Made by a program: the position numbers and the translations under genes. 46,014 nt of DNA from Scenedesmus sp. ARA3 (lineage: Eukaryota > Chlorophyta > Chlorophyceae > Sphaeropleales > Scenedesmaceae), in NCBI GenBank assembly GCA_004335835.1, contig RWJK01000968.1, positions 7,538-53,551 on the forward strand, in the 5' to 3' direction. Below are positions 33,706 through 43,740 of the stretch, piece by piece. Each line of letters begins with the position of its first letter. Position 1 is the stretch's first letter. The notes under the pieces were generated by a model. It saw only the letters and a list, made by a program, of their open reading frames with translations. It searched no databases and was not told the DNA's origin.

Positions 33706-34920
33706 ATTGGCAATGCTGCGTGTGGTTCAAGCAAGTTGTGGAGTTCAGGAAGGCGCTACTGCTGCCAATGTTGCTGCTGCTCACAGCACGATGCTTCACG
33801 TGCTTTGCAAGTTGAATAAATAGTTAAGAAGGATATCTAGTGTTTCAACATAACAAAGTAATGCGTCTCAGCGAGCAATGCTGTCAATCACGCAATTCAT
33901 AGCGATCACTTCGGATGTGTTAGTGGCTTTCTAGGCGAGCATTCAGCAACCTGCGATTCCATCTTGACGCTGGACGATCCGTTGCTCGCAGTGCAGCCTG
34001 GACCGTAGACATTCGCCTTGTGCTAGGGTTTGGCAGCTACGGGCCCCTGACTTAACACCTGCCCTGGCTCACGGTCTCAAGCCAGTGGTGCAGCTCGTGC
34101 TCAAGAAACCTGCGCATTCTGTCGATATATAGTTCTGTGGCTTGCGAGTGGCGCAATGTATCGAGCTGGCCTGCATGGGCAGCTTGCAGCAGTGCCACAG
34201 TGTGCCTGCAGGCAGTACAACGTCTGAGAAATCCATGCCATGGTGAATGTGTGAGGCAACCATTGGCTGTCAAAACTTAGGACATGGAAACTATGTTTAT
34301 GCTGTGCTTAGACATTCCGTATTCCATTCTGCTACACGCCTGCAATTAACCTCCCACCTCCTCGCCAGAAGGACGTCATGCAAGTCTGCCAGCTTGTCAT
34401 GTTTACTTGCATTTTGCAGGCCTGCTGAAAACTGTATGCAGCGGTGAAACATGATACCCGGCTGATTTGTAGGTGCAACGTGGCAACGTCTGTGAATATT
34501 GAGTGGCACGTGCGACACTGGTGCACGTGATGAACGCTGGGGAGCTGCAGCAACCCCTCTGCCAGTGATGCCCTCTTTGGGAAGCAATAAGATCACCAAG
34601 AAACATAATGTAGCATTCAGACCGCCTTGTTATGCTCTCACCAGCCTGATTGCTGCAGGCACAGTACCTGGCTGTTACCTGACTGGACCCTGATGGGGTT
34701 CTACAGCTAAACAGGAACACACCCTTAGGGCAGTATCATGCCACTTGGCTCTTGCTGTGGGTATAAATTGGGATGCTAGGGTGTAGCTGCTTCAATGTAG
34801 CCTCGTTCATGCTGGCATAGCGTCCAACCTCTCTCTTTGCAACCGTGGTTGCCAAGGCTTGAGCGACCCTTTCCTTGGCGACCTGATTGGATATTTGGTG
34901 TTTACAAAGCAACGATCAGC
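33706..34920. other. region between divergent permease and NYN genes
   Basis: 1.2 kb that should hold both promoters. A possible coding exon end lies inside it on the minus strand (see 34052-34205). No other conserved frame was seen. The part next to the NYN gene contains a GGTATAAATT element near 34759 that could be a TATA box. Confidence 0.45.
34052..34205 (-). CDS. possible last exon of an unidentified small gene
   Basis: After an acceptor-like CCTGCAG the frame reads TVALLQAAHAGQLDTL, then ELYIDRMRRFLEHELHHWLE and a TAA stop. The composition looks like real amphipathic helix rather than random frame, and the stretch lacks CAG tracts. I could not identify a family or trace convincing upstream exons, and there is room for only a small gene before the NYN gene. 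It may be spurious. Confidence 0.25.
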
Positions 34921-37900
34921 ATGTATAACAGCAACTACGGCAATAGGGGGTTGTCTGCCTACGGGCAGCAGCAAGTGAAGCCTATGAACTTGAACAGGCA
35001 GAGCCCGGCTCTGCAGACTCCGCTTCCGGAGCTGAAGCCTCCTGTTGGGGCCAGAGGTCAAGACATCATGATCATCTGGGACTTCCAGGTAAGCATATGG
35101 TGCCCCACGGCCAGTTTCTGTCCCTGTGGGCACGCCTCGGCTCAGCTTACATTCTGATGCATTTACTAACTGCAATTATGCAGAATGTGAGGACACCTAC
35201 GGAGCTGGAGCCTACAGAAGTGATCAGGTGGGTTGGGTGAGCATAGGCAAACTGTTGCGGGGAACGGGGCCAAGGGCACCAGCTGATGGTGCTTGCCAGC
35301 ACTCGCATGCATCATGATCGGATACATAACATCAAACGAGCAAGAGCACTGACGGAGTGGTTGCACACATGCACTGCTGCTGCAGGTTCCTGTACAACAC
35401 TTTCGTGGTGCAACCTGGGCCTCGCCGCTGCGCTGGCGCGTTCTGCACGTTCACGGACAGCACCAAGAAAGCCGTGGGCGAGAAGCGTTTCAACCAGTTC
35501 TGCAGCAACGGCGTGCTCAACTTCATGATGATCAACTCCCCAGGGGGACCCCGAAAGGCAGACGACTCTGATCATCCTCTGAAAGAGGTGCGGGTGCTGT
35601 GATAGACATCAGCAGTAGAATAACATCAGCAGCAGGAGGACAGCATTGCAGCGGCGGCAGCAGCAGCAGCAGCCTGCTCTGTGCTAGTCCGGACGCTGCT
35701 GCTGATGTTGGCGGTTGCACACCCTGCACACCAGCAGCATGTGTATCTTCCTGCAAGATCTGCTGCAGCAGTGCAGGTTCAGCAACTGCAAATTACACAA
35801 GCAGGATGTAATGTAGAGCTGTTGTGGTTTCCCTCCCCCGCATGGCCGCCCAGACACACTGGTATTTCCAGCACTGCAGCGCATGCAGGCTGGCTGCTTG
35901 GATGAGGGGCGTCTTTGTGCTTATAAGGATGTAGTTTTGATTATGTGGGCTACGTGAACGAACGCAACGGACGTCTGCCTGTCATTTGAAGTGTTTTTTG
36001 CGTTCATGTGTCTGCCCATGCAGATGATGATGAACTTCACGGTGGACTGCGTGCGGGGCCACAAGGACGGCGTGCTGCTGCTCATCACCGCAGACGCAGG
36101 TGGGACAAGTGGCGAATCAGGCTCACAAACAGCGTCGACGCGTGTTGCATCAGGGTGCCTGTTTGTGTCGTGGACCAGTGCTAGCGTTTGCTAGGGCTGG
36201 CACACAGGATGTATGTTAGATGGGGGCGGCAGCTTGATGCATCAACTCACGAGCAGCAGCGGTGCTGTAGCAACCGATGCCTGGTGTATAATCACTTCTC
36301 TTGCCCGCACTCTCCTTACCCTGCGGCTGTCGCTACCGCTGCTGCTGCTGCTGGCTGTGTGTTTCCTGCAGACTTTGTGCGTCCGGCCAACTGGTGCAAG
36401 CAGCAGGTCGTGTGGCGCTTGAGCTGCTGTACTACGCCCCGCTAAAACTGCGAACCTGCTGCTGCTGCTGCTGCTGCCTGTGTGTGTCCTGCAGACTTTG
36501 TGCGTCCGGCGAACTGGTGCAAGCAGCAGGGTTGTGTGGCGCTTGAGCTGCTGTATTACGCCCCACTAAAACTCCAACCCTGCTGCTGCTGCTGCTGCTG
36601 GCTGTGTGTTTCCTGCAGATTTTGTGCGCCCGGCCAACTGGTGCAAGCAGCAGGGTTGTGTGGCGCTTGAGCTGCTGTATTACGGCCCAATCGCCAGCAA
36701 GGACATTAAGGAGCTGGATGCGGCCTGGAAGATGGAATGGAGGGACTTCCTGGATGCGAGTGTTGGGCGGTGCGTGTGAATATGTTATGACATATATGTA
36801 CTGGGTGCTGCTGTGTGTCCATACTTACAGCAGCAGCAGGGAGTGCTGCAGCGGTTGGAGTGATTCAGCGTGTGAGCTTGCTCTCCACAGCGGCAGTTGA
36901 TGGAGTGGAGGGACTTCCTGGACGCAAGTGTGGGCAGGTGTGTTACGTATGCATACAGCAATCGTGCTGCAGACCTTGTGCTTATCAGGAGTATCTGTTG
37001 GTTTGCGTTTCGCTGCAGCATGTTGGCATCTGCTGTGTGCGGCACGCAATGCTCTGTTTGGGGGATTTGGCGTGTGGCTGTGGCAACTGCGAAGGAATGG
37101 GGGGCTGGATGCTGCGTGGAAGATGGAGTTGAGGGACTTCCTGGACGCGAGTGTGGGGCGGTGCGTTTCAAATTATTACCAATGATGTGGTACACATATC
37201 CCACATATCAGATGCTATGTTTGGCTGTTTACTGCTGGCGCTCTCATGACCTGAATTCGATTTGTGACCGACGTCTAAGGGCTGGGTGCATCCTGGAAGC
37301 TGGAGTAGCACGGCTGCGTGGACGCTGGTGGCGTGGTGCATGTGAGCATGTCATGATATGTATGTACTGGGTGCTTCTGTTTGTTCACACTTACAGCAGC
37401 AGCAGGATGTGCTGCGACACTTGCAGTGATCCAAATTCAAATTCGGTTCAACGTATGAGCTGTCCCGCTGCGGCGTACTGTGTGTGGGTGGCCCATCTGG
37501 CATTGTCGCAGCCTCTGCTGGAGCTGCAGTGTGCGAATGCATCTCCCCTGCTGTTAGCGCCGCGCCACATGACAAGCAACATGCAACGAACACTTGCTGT
37601 GCTGCTGCTGCTGCTGATGCATTCTGCAGACGCTGCGCTTGGACGTTCCCTTACCCTCAGGATGTGGCAGCAGGCTTGGTGCCCCAAAGCAGCAGCAGCA
37701 GCAGCAACAGCGGCACTGGCGGCTTCTACAGCAGCAGCCCCGGCAGCAGCAACTATGCTGACAGGGACGGCCGCTACAGAGAGCAGCAGCAGCAGCAGCA
37801 ACAGCGTGTGCCGCATCTGTTACAGCAGCACCAGCATCATGTAGCAGGCTTCCTGCAAGCGCCTCCTCAGCGGCTTGCCCTGCCGCAGCCAGGCGGTACA

Positions 37901-40311
37901 ACAGGCAGTACAACTGCCGGCAGTACAGGCCGTACAAGCGGTACAGGCAGTACAGTTGTACTGCCTGCTGCAGCAGCAGGGGCAGGGGCAGTACAGGTCA
38001 GCAACACGCATGTGCAGCAGGCTGCACAGCAGCTGCTGCACAACCCTGCAGCACTACACCAAGTAGTGCAGCAGTACAAGCAAAGCATGCAGACCACAGC
38101 AGTACTGCAGCAGGTGCTACAGGGGGTGGCACAAGCAGCAGCAGGCCCCTCCCCTGCTGCTGCTGCTACTGCTACTGCCGGCAACCCGGCTGCTGCTGCT
38201 GCGGCTGGCGGCGGGTTTCCTGGTGCTGCCCGCTCCGGTTTTGTCCCTGTGCCGCAGCAGCAGCAGCAGCACGTGCGCAGCAGCAACAGCGGCAGCGCAA
38301 ATGGCAGCTACTCAGGCACACCTGTGAAGCAGGTACCCGTGCAGCTGTTCAAGCGGCCGACATCGGCAAGCTCTGCTCCTGGTCAGTCACCCGGCAGCAC
38401 TGCTGCTGCTGCTGCTGCCAGCAGTGACAGCAGCAGCCTCACCTGGCAGCAGCGCGAGCAGCAGCAGCAGCAGCAGCAGGGCAATGGTGCGGTCTGTGGG
38501 GGTTCAGGTTTTTGGGACACCCCTCCAGTTTCAGCCAGGAGCAGCAGCAGGAGCCCTCCCCCTCCCGAGTGGTGGGACAGCAGCGGAGAACCCAAGTCCC
38601 GGCCAGCAAGCGGCGGCCTGCGGGGTTCAGGGTCCGGCACAAACCTCGGCCAGGGTTCAGGGTCTGGGGTTTTGGCCGGGCAGGGTTCTGCAGGGCTTGA
38701 GACGCGGCCGTCGTGGCAGGCCAAGGTCATGAAGTATAAACCGGACGGCTGGGCAGAAGAGCAGGAGGAAGGGTTTTGGGATGAGCCCGCTGCAGCTGAG
38801 CAGCAGCAGCAGCTGCAGCAGCAGCAGCAGCAGGGTGCGGCCGGCAGTGGCAGCAGCAGTAACGCAGCAGCAGCAGCAGCAGCAGCAGCAGTGGCAACGA
38901 CTGCAGTGCCTGCTGCTGGGTTGCCGCCCACACCATCTACTGGCCTGTTGAAGAGAGCTGGAGGGGCAGCGGGCAAGGGATCAGGCGGTGCATTAGCAGC
39001 ACTGCTTGCAGGAGCAGTTGCCAAAGGGCCGGGCAACAGCAGCGCCGGCAGCAGCCCGGCCCGGCAGCATGGTAACCATCACCATCATCACACAGCAAGC
39101 GGCGGCGGCAGCAGCAGCAGCGCCATGCCTGTTGTCGCTGTTGCTGCTGCTGTAGATCGGCACAGGACGCCGTCGCCAGGCTTCTCAGGCGGCGGCCGCC
39201 AGCAGCAGCAGCAGCAGCAGGATGCGGCGTTTGACCGGCACCAGCAGCACCATGAGCTGCAGCTGGCACTGGCTGAGCGGCAGAAGCTGGCCCAGCGAGC
39301 AGCAGCAGATGCTGCTGCTGATGCTGCAGATACTGCAGCAGATACTGCAGCAGATACTGCTGCAGATACTGCAGATGATGCAGTGAGTGCTTATGATGAT
39401 GATTCCTCAGGTGATGAGGGCGATGCGTTGCAGCGGGCGCTGATGCAGCGGCAGCAGCTCGCGCAGCAAGCTGCTGCACGGGAAGCAGCAGCAGCACAGG
39501 CACGGCGGGAAGCTGCAGCAGCAACAGCAGCAGCGTTTCCCGCAACAGCTTCTGCTGCTGCTGCTGCAGCAGGTGATGATGGGGAGGTGGATGAGTTGCA
39601 GCTGGCGCTGCTGCAGCGGCAGCTGCTAGCTAAGCAAGCTGCTGCACGTGAAGCTGCTGCTGCTGCTGCTGCAGCAGCAGCACCCCGTGACGCGAGCAGT
39701 GCATACAACGGCAGCAGCAGCAGCAGTGTATTTGTCGCTGACGCTGCTGCTGCCAGCTCTACTGGTGTGCTAATGCGGCCCAAGCGGGCGTCTGGGCCGG
39801 AGCTTGTTGCTGCTGCCCGCATTCTGTCTCGCGCAACAGCAGAGGCTGCAGCAGCGGCCAGCGTCACTCCATTTAGTGTCACCAGCCCCACAGCTGTGCT
39901 GCCTGCAGCTGCTGGCAGCCAGCAGCAGCAGCATGACGGCAGCGGTAGCAACAGCAGCAGCACAGGAGGGGGTGGCGTAGTGGTGCTGCAGGCGCCTCCT
40001 GTGCCATTCTGGCTGCAGCCTCAGCAGCCCCAGCAGCAGCAGCAGCAGCAGCAGCATGACGTGGCGTCTGCTGCAGCTGAGCAGGAGGGTCATGCGCGTG
40101 TGGCCATTCTGTCTGCGCCTGCTCCGCCCTTCGCTGCTGCAGTTGATGCTGCTGCTGCTGCTGCCGGACAGCAGCAGCCAGAGCAGCAGCAGCCAGAGCA
40201 GCAGCAGCCAGAGCAGCAGCAGCAAGAGCAGCAGCAGCCAGATCAGCAGCAGCAAGAGCAGCAGCAGCCAGATCAGCAGCAGCCAGAGCAGCAGCAGGAG
40301 CAGCAGCACCC

Positions 40312-40360
<49 letters not shown>

Positions 40361-41818
40361 GAGGATTACCTAATAGATGAGGAGACAGGAGAGGTGATCA
40401 TTCTGAAGCCCAAGGTGCTCTCATGCAGCAGCTCTATGTCTGCAGGTGCCTCCCATGCACCTGCTGCTGCTGCTGCTGCTGCTGTGCCTCAGCAGCCAAC
40501 AGGGCCTGACAGCAGTACCTGCAGCAGCGCTGCTGCTGCTGCTGGCTCTGATGCAGGCGCTGGGAACAGTAGTGACAAGCAAGCAGTTGAGGACGCGCTT
40601 GCTGTACCGGCAGAGGCTGGAGCTGCTGCTGGCACAGCCGCTGACAATGCAGCAGCAGCAGCAGCAGGGGTGTTCTCGACACACCAGCAGCAGCAGCAGG
40701 ATGATGAGGGTGTCGTGTGTGTCGGGCTTGAGGTGTGTGAGCAGCAGGCAGATGCCGAGCAGCAGCAGGACTGGCAGCAGCAGCAGCAGCAGGGCGCGGG
40801 CCAGGAAGCAGCAGCATCAGCAGATGATGTTGACGACCTGCAGGAGCGGCTGGTGCATCTGCACCTGTCTGTCCAGCAGCAGGGGTGTGATGAAGATGCT
40901 GTGGAAGCTGATGCAGAGCAGATCGGTGAGGATGAGTGTGACAGCAGCAGCAGCATTCAGCAGGCGCACTCAGCCGGCCCAGCATCAGATGCTGACTCAC
41001 CAGCAGCAGCAGCAGCAGCAGGAGGCATCGATGCAGCTGCAGTGAGTGCAGCAGCAGCGATAGCAGCAGCAGCACTGGCAGCTAGCCCAGAGGAGCTGCT
41101 GGGGGAGCTGCCAGGCGCTGAGCCAGACTGTGCCTGCTGTGAGGATGGGGTTCAGCAGCCACTTGAATCCTACGAGGTTCAGCAGGAGTCAGAACCTGAA
41201 CCGCCAAGCCCTGGATCTTACGTGCCGTTAGATGCTTCGGAAGGCGCTGAGAGTGCTGACAGCGCCGGCGAAGAGTGCAGCAGCAGGCAGCGGATGCTGA
41301 ACCGCAACGCTGGCGGCGAGCATGTGGCGGAAGGGTTTAGCGACGGCATGGGCGAGGGTTTAGGGTTTAGGGAGGGCAGCGAGGGTTTAGGGCAGGGTTC
41401 AATGTCGGATGACTTTGTGGAGAAACTGGTGCGGCGGGTGAGTGGTGGGCCGCTGCCGGCTGGCTTAGATCTGAACCTTGGACTGGGCCTTGATCTGGGT
41501 GACAGCTCAGCAGCAGCAGCAGCTGCAGCAGCGGCAACCTGTGTATCGTGTGCATCGCCTGTTGCTGTGCCGCCGGTGCTGCTTGATCTGGGCATACCCA
41601 TTCCAGGCCTAGCCGACATGCCTGCAGCACCAGTAGCAGCTGCTGCTGCTGCTGCTGCTGCTGGAGATCTGGGGGTGGGTGGTTTAGGGTTCAGGCATGC
41701 TGCAGGGAGCCCTGTAACAGCAACCGAGGAGCTGGGCAATGCCAGCTGCAGCAGCGACAGCAGGCACAGCACGTGCGGCAGCAGCAGCAGCAGCGAAGAA
41801 GGTGGCAGCGCTGGGTAG
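34921..41818 (+). CDS. NYN-domain (PIN-like RNase fold) protein with long low-complexity tail
   Basis: NYN domains of the MARF1 type are PIN-like and usually act as metal-dependent endoribonucleases. Exons: 34921-35088, 35184-35227, 35386-35587, 36024-36099, 36619-36769, 37630-41818; 1,609 aa with all phases matching. NYN motifs: IMIIWDFQNVR (Asp54), GPRKADDSDHPL (Asp130/131), LLLITADADFVRPANW (Asp162/164), then GCVALELLYYGP. The putative acidic metal site is therefore complete. The last exon is one open frame of almost 4.2 kb: Gln, Ala and Ser runs, imperfect QQQPE repeats, TAAD repeats, and islands of normal sequence such as KVMKYKPDGWAEEQEEGFWD and YLIDEETGEVIILKPK. The tail suggests a condensate-prone RNA factor (inference). 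Exon 5 edges are duplicated in the flanking introns. The acceptor at 37630 is chosen by phase and by the open frame. Confidence 0.8.
36363..36690 (+). repeat. 5' edge of NYN exon 5, three tandem ~122-bp units
   Basis: The acceptor TCCTGCAG and following codons (DFVRPANWCKQQ, then VALELLYY) occur at 36372, 36495 and 36619. The third is native and continues into coding sequence; the first two leave the exon after TACGCCCC into ACTAAAACT and a CTG tract that leads to the next acceptor. All three acceptors have the same phase. Confidence 0.85.
36709..37335 (+). repeat. 3' edge of NYN exon 5, native plus three copies
   Basis: The exon end encoding MEWRDFLDASVG (native, donor at 36770) recurs at 36891-36936 (GTGTGT follows), 37102-37160 (GTGCGT follows) and, degenerate with an in-frame stop, 37281-37335. 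Adjoining intron sequence (TACTGGGTGCT and TTACAGCAGCAGCAGG) is duplicated with the last copy. Confidence 0.8.
39322..39380 (+). repeat. in-frame TAAD tetrapeptide repeat in the NYN protein tail
   Basis: A 12-bp near-perfect repeat, GATACTGCAGCA, encodes DTAA several times and then degenerates to DTADD. It lies in the acidic/alanine-rich part of the tail. Confidence 0.85.
40159..40363 (+). repeat. in-frame QQQPE/QQQPD repeat and poly-Gln run
   Basis: About ten degenerate CAGCAGCAGCCAGAG units lead into a pure run of CAG codons, then QEDYLIDEE. It is the longest Gln-rich block in the window. Confidence 0.9.
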
Positions 41819-43240
41819 TGCTATGGGTGGCTGTGATGCAGGATCTGAAGGTGTTAGGATTATGCCGAGCTCGGATACTGAGTCTGTGGATGATAGCAGC
41901 AGCAGCAATGCGGCTGATGATGCAGCAGGAATGGCTGCAGCTGCTGCTGCTGCTGCTGATACTGCGGATGATTCGCAGGCTGCGGCAGGGGGCGTTGCAG
42001 TGGAGGCTGCGTGAGTGTCTGACGGCAACATCAACTCACAGCAGCAGCTGCTGCCACTTTGTAGCACTGTTATGCTGCTGCTGCTGCTGCCGCGTGGCCG
42101 GCAGTTCAGGGGCCAGGGCAGCAGCAGGCCATGCTGTGCTTGGAGGGTGTGGGTTGGTCTCTGCGCATTGTTGCAGCAGCAGCAGCAGCAGCGCTGTCAG
42201 AGGGGCTGCAATGCAGCTGCTGCTGCTGCTGGCGATGATTTGCCTGCGGAAGCAGCACTGTGAGAAGTGCTGCTGGCCCAGCCACCTTTCGGGTATTGCT
42301 TTTCATTGTGCCATCCTGTTGCCTGCATAACTTGCATGCAGCGCGGTTGCACAGCTGCACTTGCTGTGCTTGTTTGGCAGCGACTGCCAGCACACTTTTG
42401 GCCTCTCAACTGCATGGGCATTTCATAGAGGGCTGCACTGCTGTTGTTGAACTGCTGTCAAGTTGTACACCATTTGTTGGCATGTTTGGACGATCTGCAC
42501 CCCTGTAGCCAAGGCAGCTCAGCAGCAGGCGTCACTTGTGCTCTGTGTGTGCGAGCTGCGATGCAGCAAGGCTTGTAAGCAGCGGCATTGCTGTGCAGTT
42601 TTGTTTGAGGCCTGCTGGTCATGTGGTGGATTGCACCCCCTTCAACCATCAATCGTGAGCGCCACTTGTATCTCTGAAACCTGCCGTCACGTACACTCTT
42701 TGCATCCCCGTAGTGTGTGGGTTTCCTGTTTTGATGCTTTTGTAGCGGTTTGCGGTGCAGTGACAGCAGTTGAGGCAGCAACTTATCGTGCAACTACAGT
42801 TCGTGCTGGAACTTTGTGTTTTGCAGGGCACCAGACACGGCCCTGTAGCTGCATCTGGTACAGTCAGCTTTGTCATTCCTTCACGTCACTCGTAGGCTGC
42901 ACAGATTGTTTTGCTGGCACTCTAATATGCTCCCGTCGTCCTGTGCGCGCATGTGGGTGCTCTGTGTTATCCTCGTGGTCGTTTCAGTTGGTCCAGTTGT
43001 GTAGTGCAGGGTTGTGGACGTTTTGTTACGCATTGCTGCAGCTGCGCAGTGGGATGTTGTGTTGTACTGGTGCCGTGCTGCAGGCGGCTTGCTTTGCTGC
43101 ACACCAACTTGCTGTGCATTGTGCATGCTGTGCTGCTGCCAGCTGTGACGATCAAATGCAGTTGCATGTACGTAGCTAAGTTTGTCTCAGTGCGTATCAG
43201 ATCGAACACAGTGTGTTGAACATACGGCTGCTGGCTGAAC
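41819..43240. other. 3' region of the NYN gene, no separate gene recognised
   Basis: An alternative frame (41739-42014) continues the acidic/Ser/Ala style of the NYN tail past its stop: MGGCDAGSEG, then PSSDTESVDDSSSSN. A TGTAA at 42574-42578 is a possible poly(A) signal. The rest lacks a conserved frame. Confidence 0.4.
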
Positions 43241-43571
43241 AACTTGCCGCATGATCCGGCAAGTGCGTTGGGCCTGCAGCTGTCAGTTCGCGGCCCGCAG
43301 CATGTGCTCCGGCTCGCATTGTGGTTGCAGCATGTGTGCAGGCTTGCAGTGTTGTGTGCAGCTTGGGTTTGCAGTGTGGTTTGCAGCATGTCTGCAGGCG
43401 TGTGTTGTTGTGTGCAGCATGTGTGCAGTCGTGTAGTGTCATCCCGCAGCGTATGTGCAGGCATGTCAGGCCTTGGTGGTCTCCGGCAGGCGGCAGAGCA
43501 TCCGTTCTGCCTCTGTGCTGCTTGCATGCAGTTGGCAGCTGGCTAGCTGCTAGCCGCGCAGTATGTGCAGC

Positions 43572-43740
43572 CATGGAGTGAGAATGCATGGCACTGCGCA
43601 GCGACATGTACAGACATGCTCCAGCAAGTGCAGTGCGTGCAGACATGGAGCGAGGATGCATGGCGCCGCGCAGCACACATGGCTGAAGATGCTTTGGTGC
43701 ACAGCAGACATGGGGTGAGGATGCGCCGCGCAGCAGCACA
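43572..43740 (+). repeat. three imperfect 65-72 bp tandem units
   Basis: The words CATGGAGTGAGAATGCATGG, CATGGAGCGAGGATGCATGG and CATGGGGTGAGGATGCG, each followed by a GCGCAGC-type word, start at 43572, 43644 and 43709. Two of the three contain a GTGAG donor-like core. Confidence 0.7.

Noticed and set aside
34052..34600. A RecO-like C-terminus on the minus strand
   Set aside because: The helical tail is vaguely similar, but I could not find the expected upstream exons or cysteine cluster, so only an unidentified possible exon is listed.
40434..41075. Minus-strand Leu-rich open frame
   Set aside because: It is antisense to the NYN tail; CAG read as CTG gives poly-Leu without stops.
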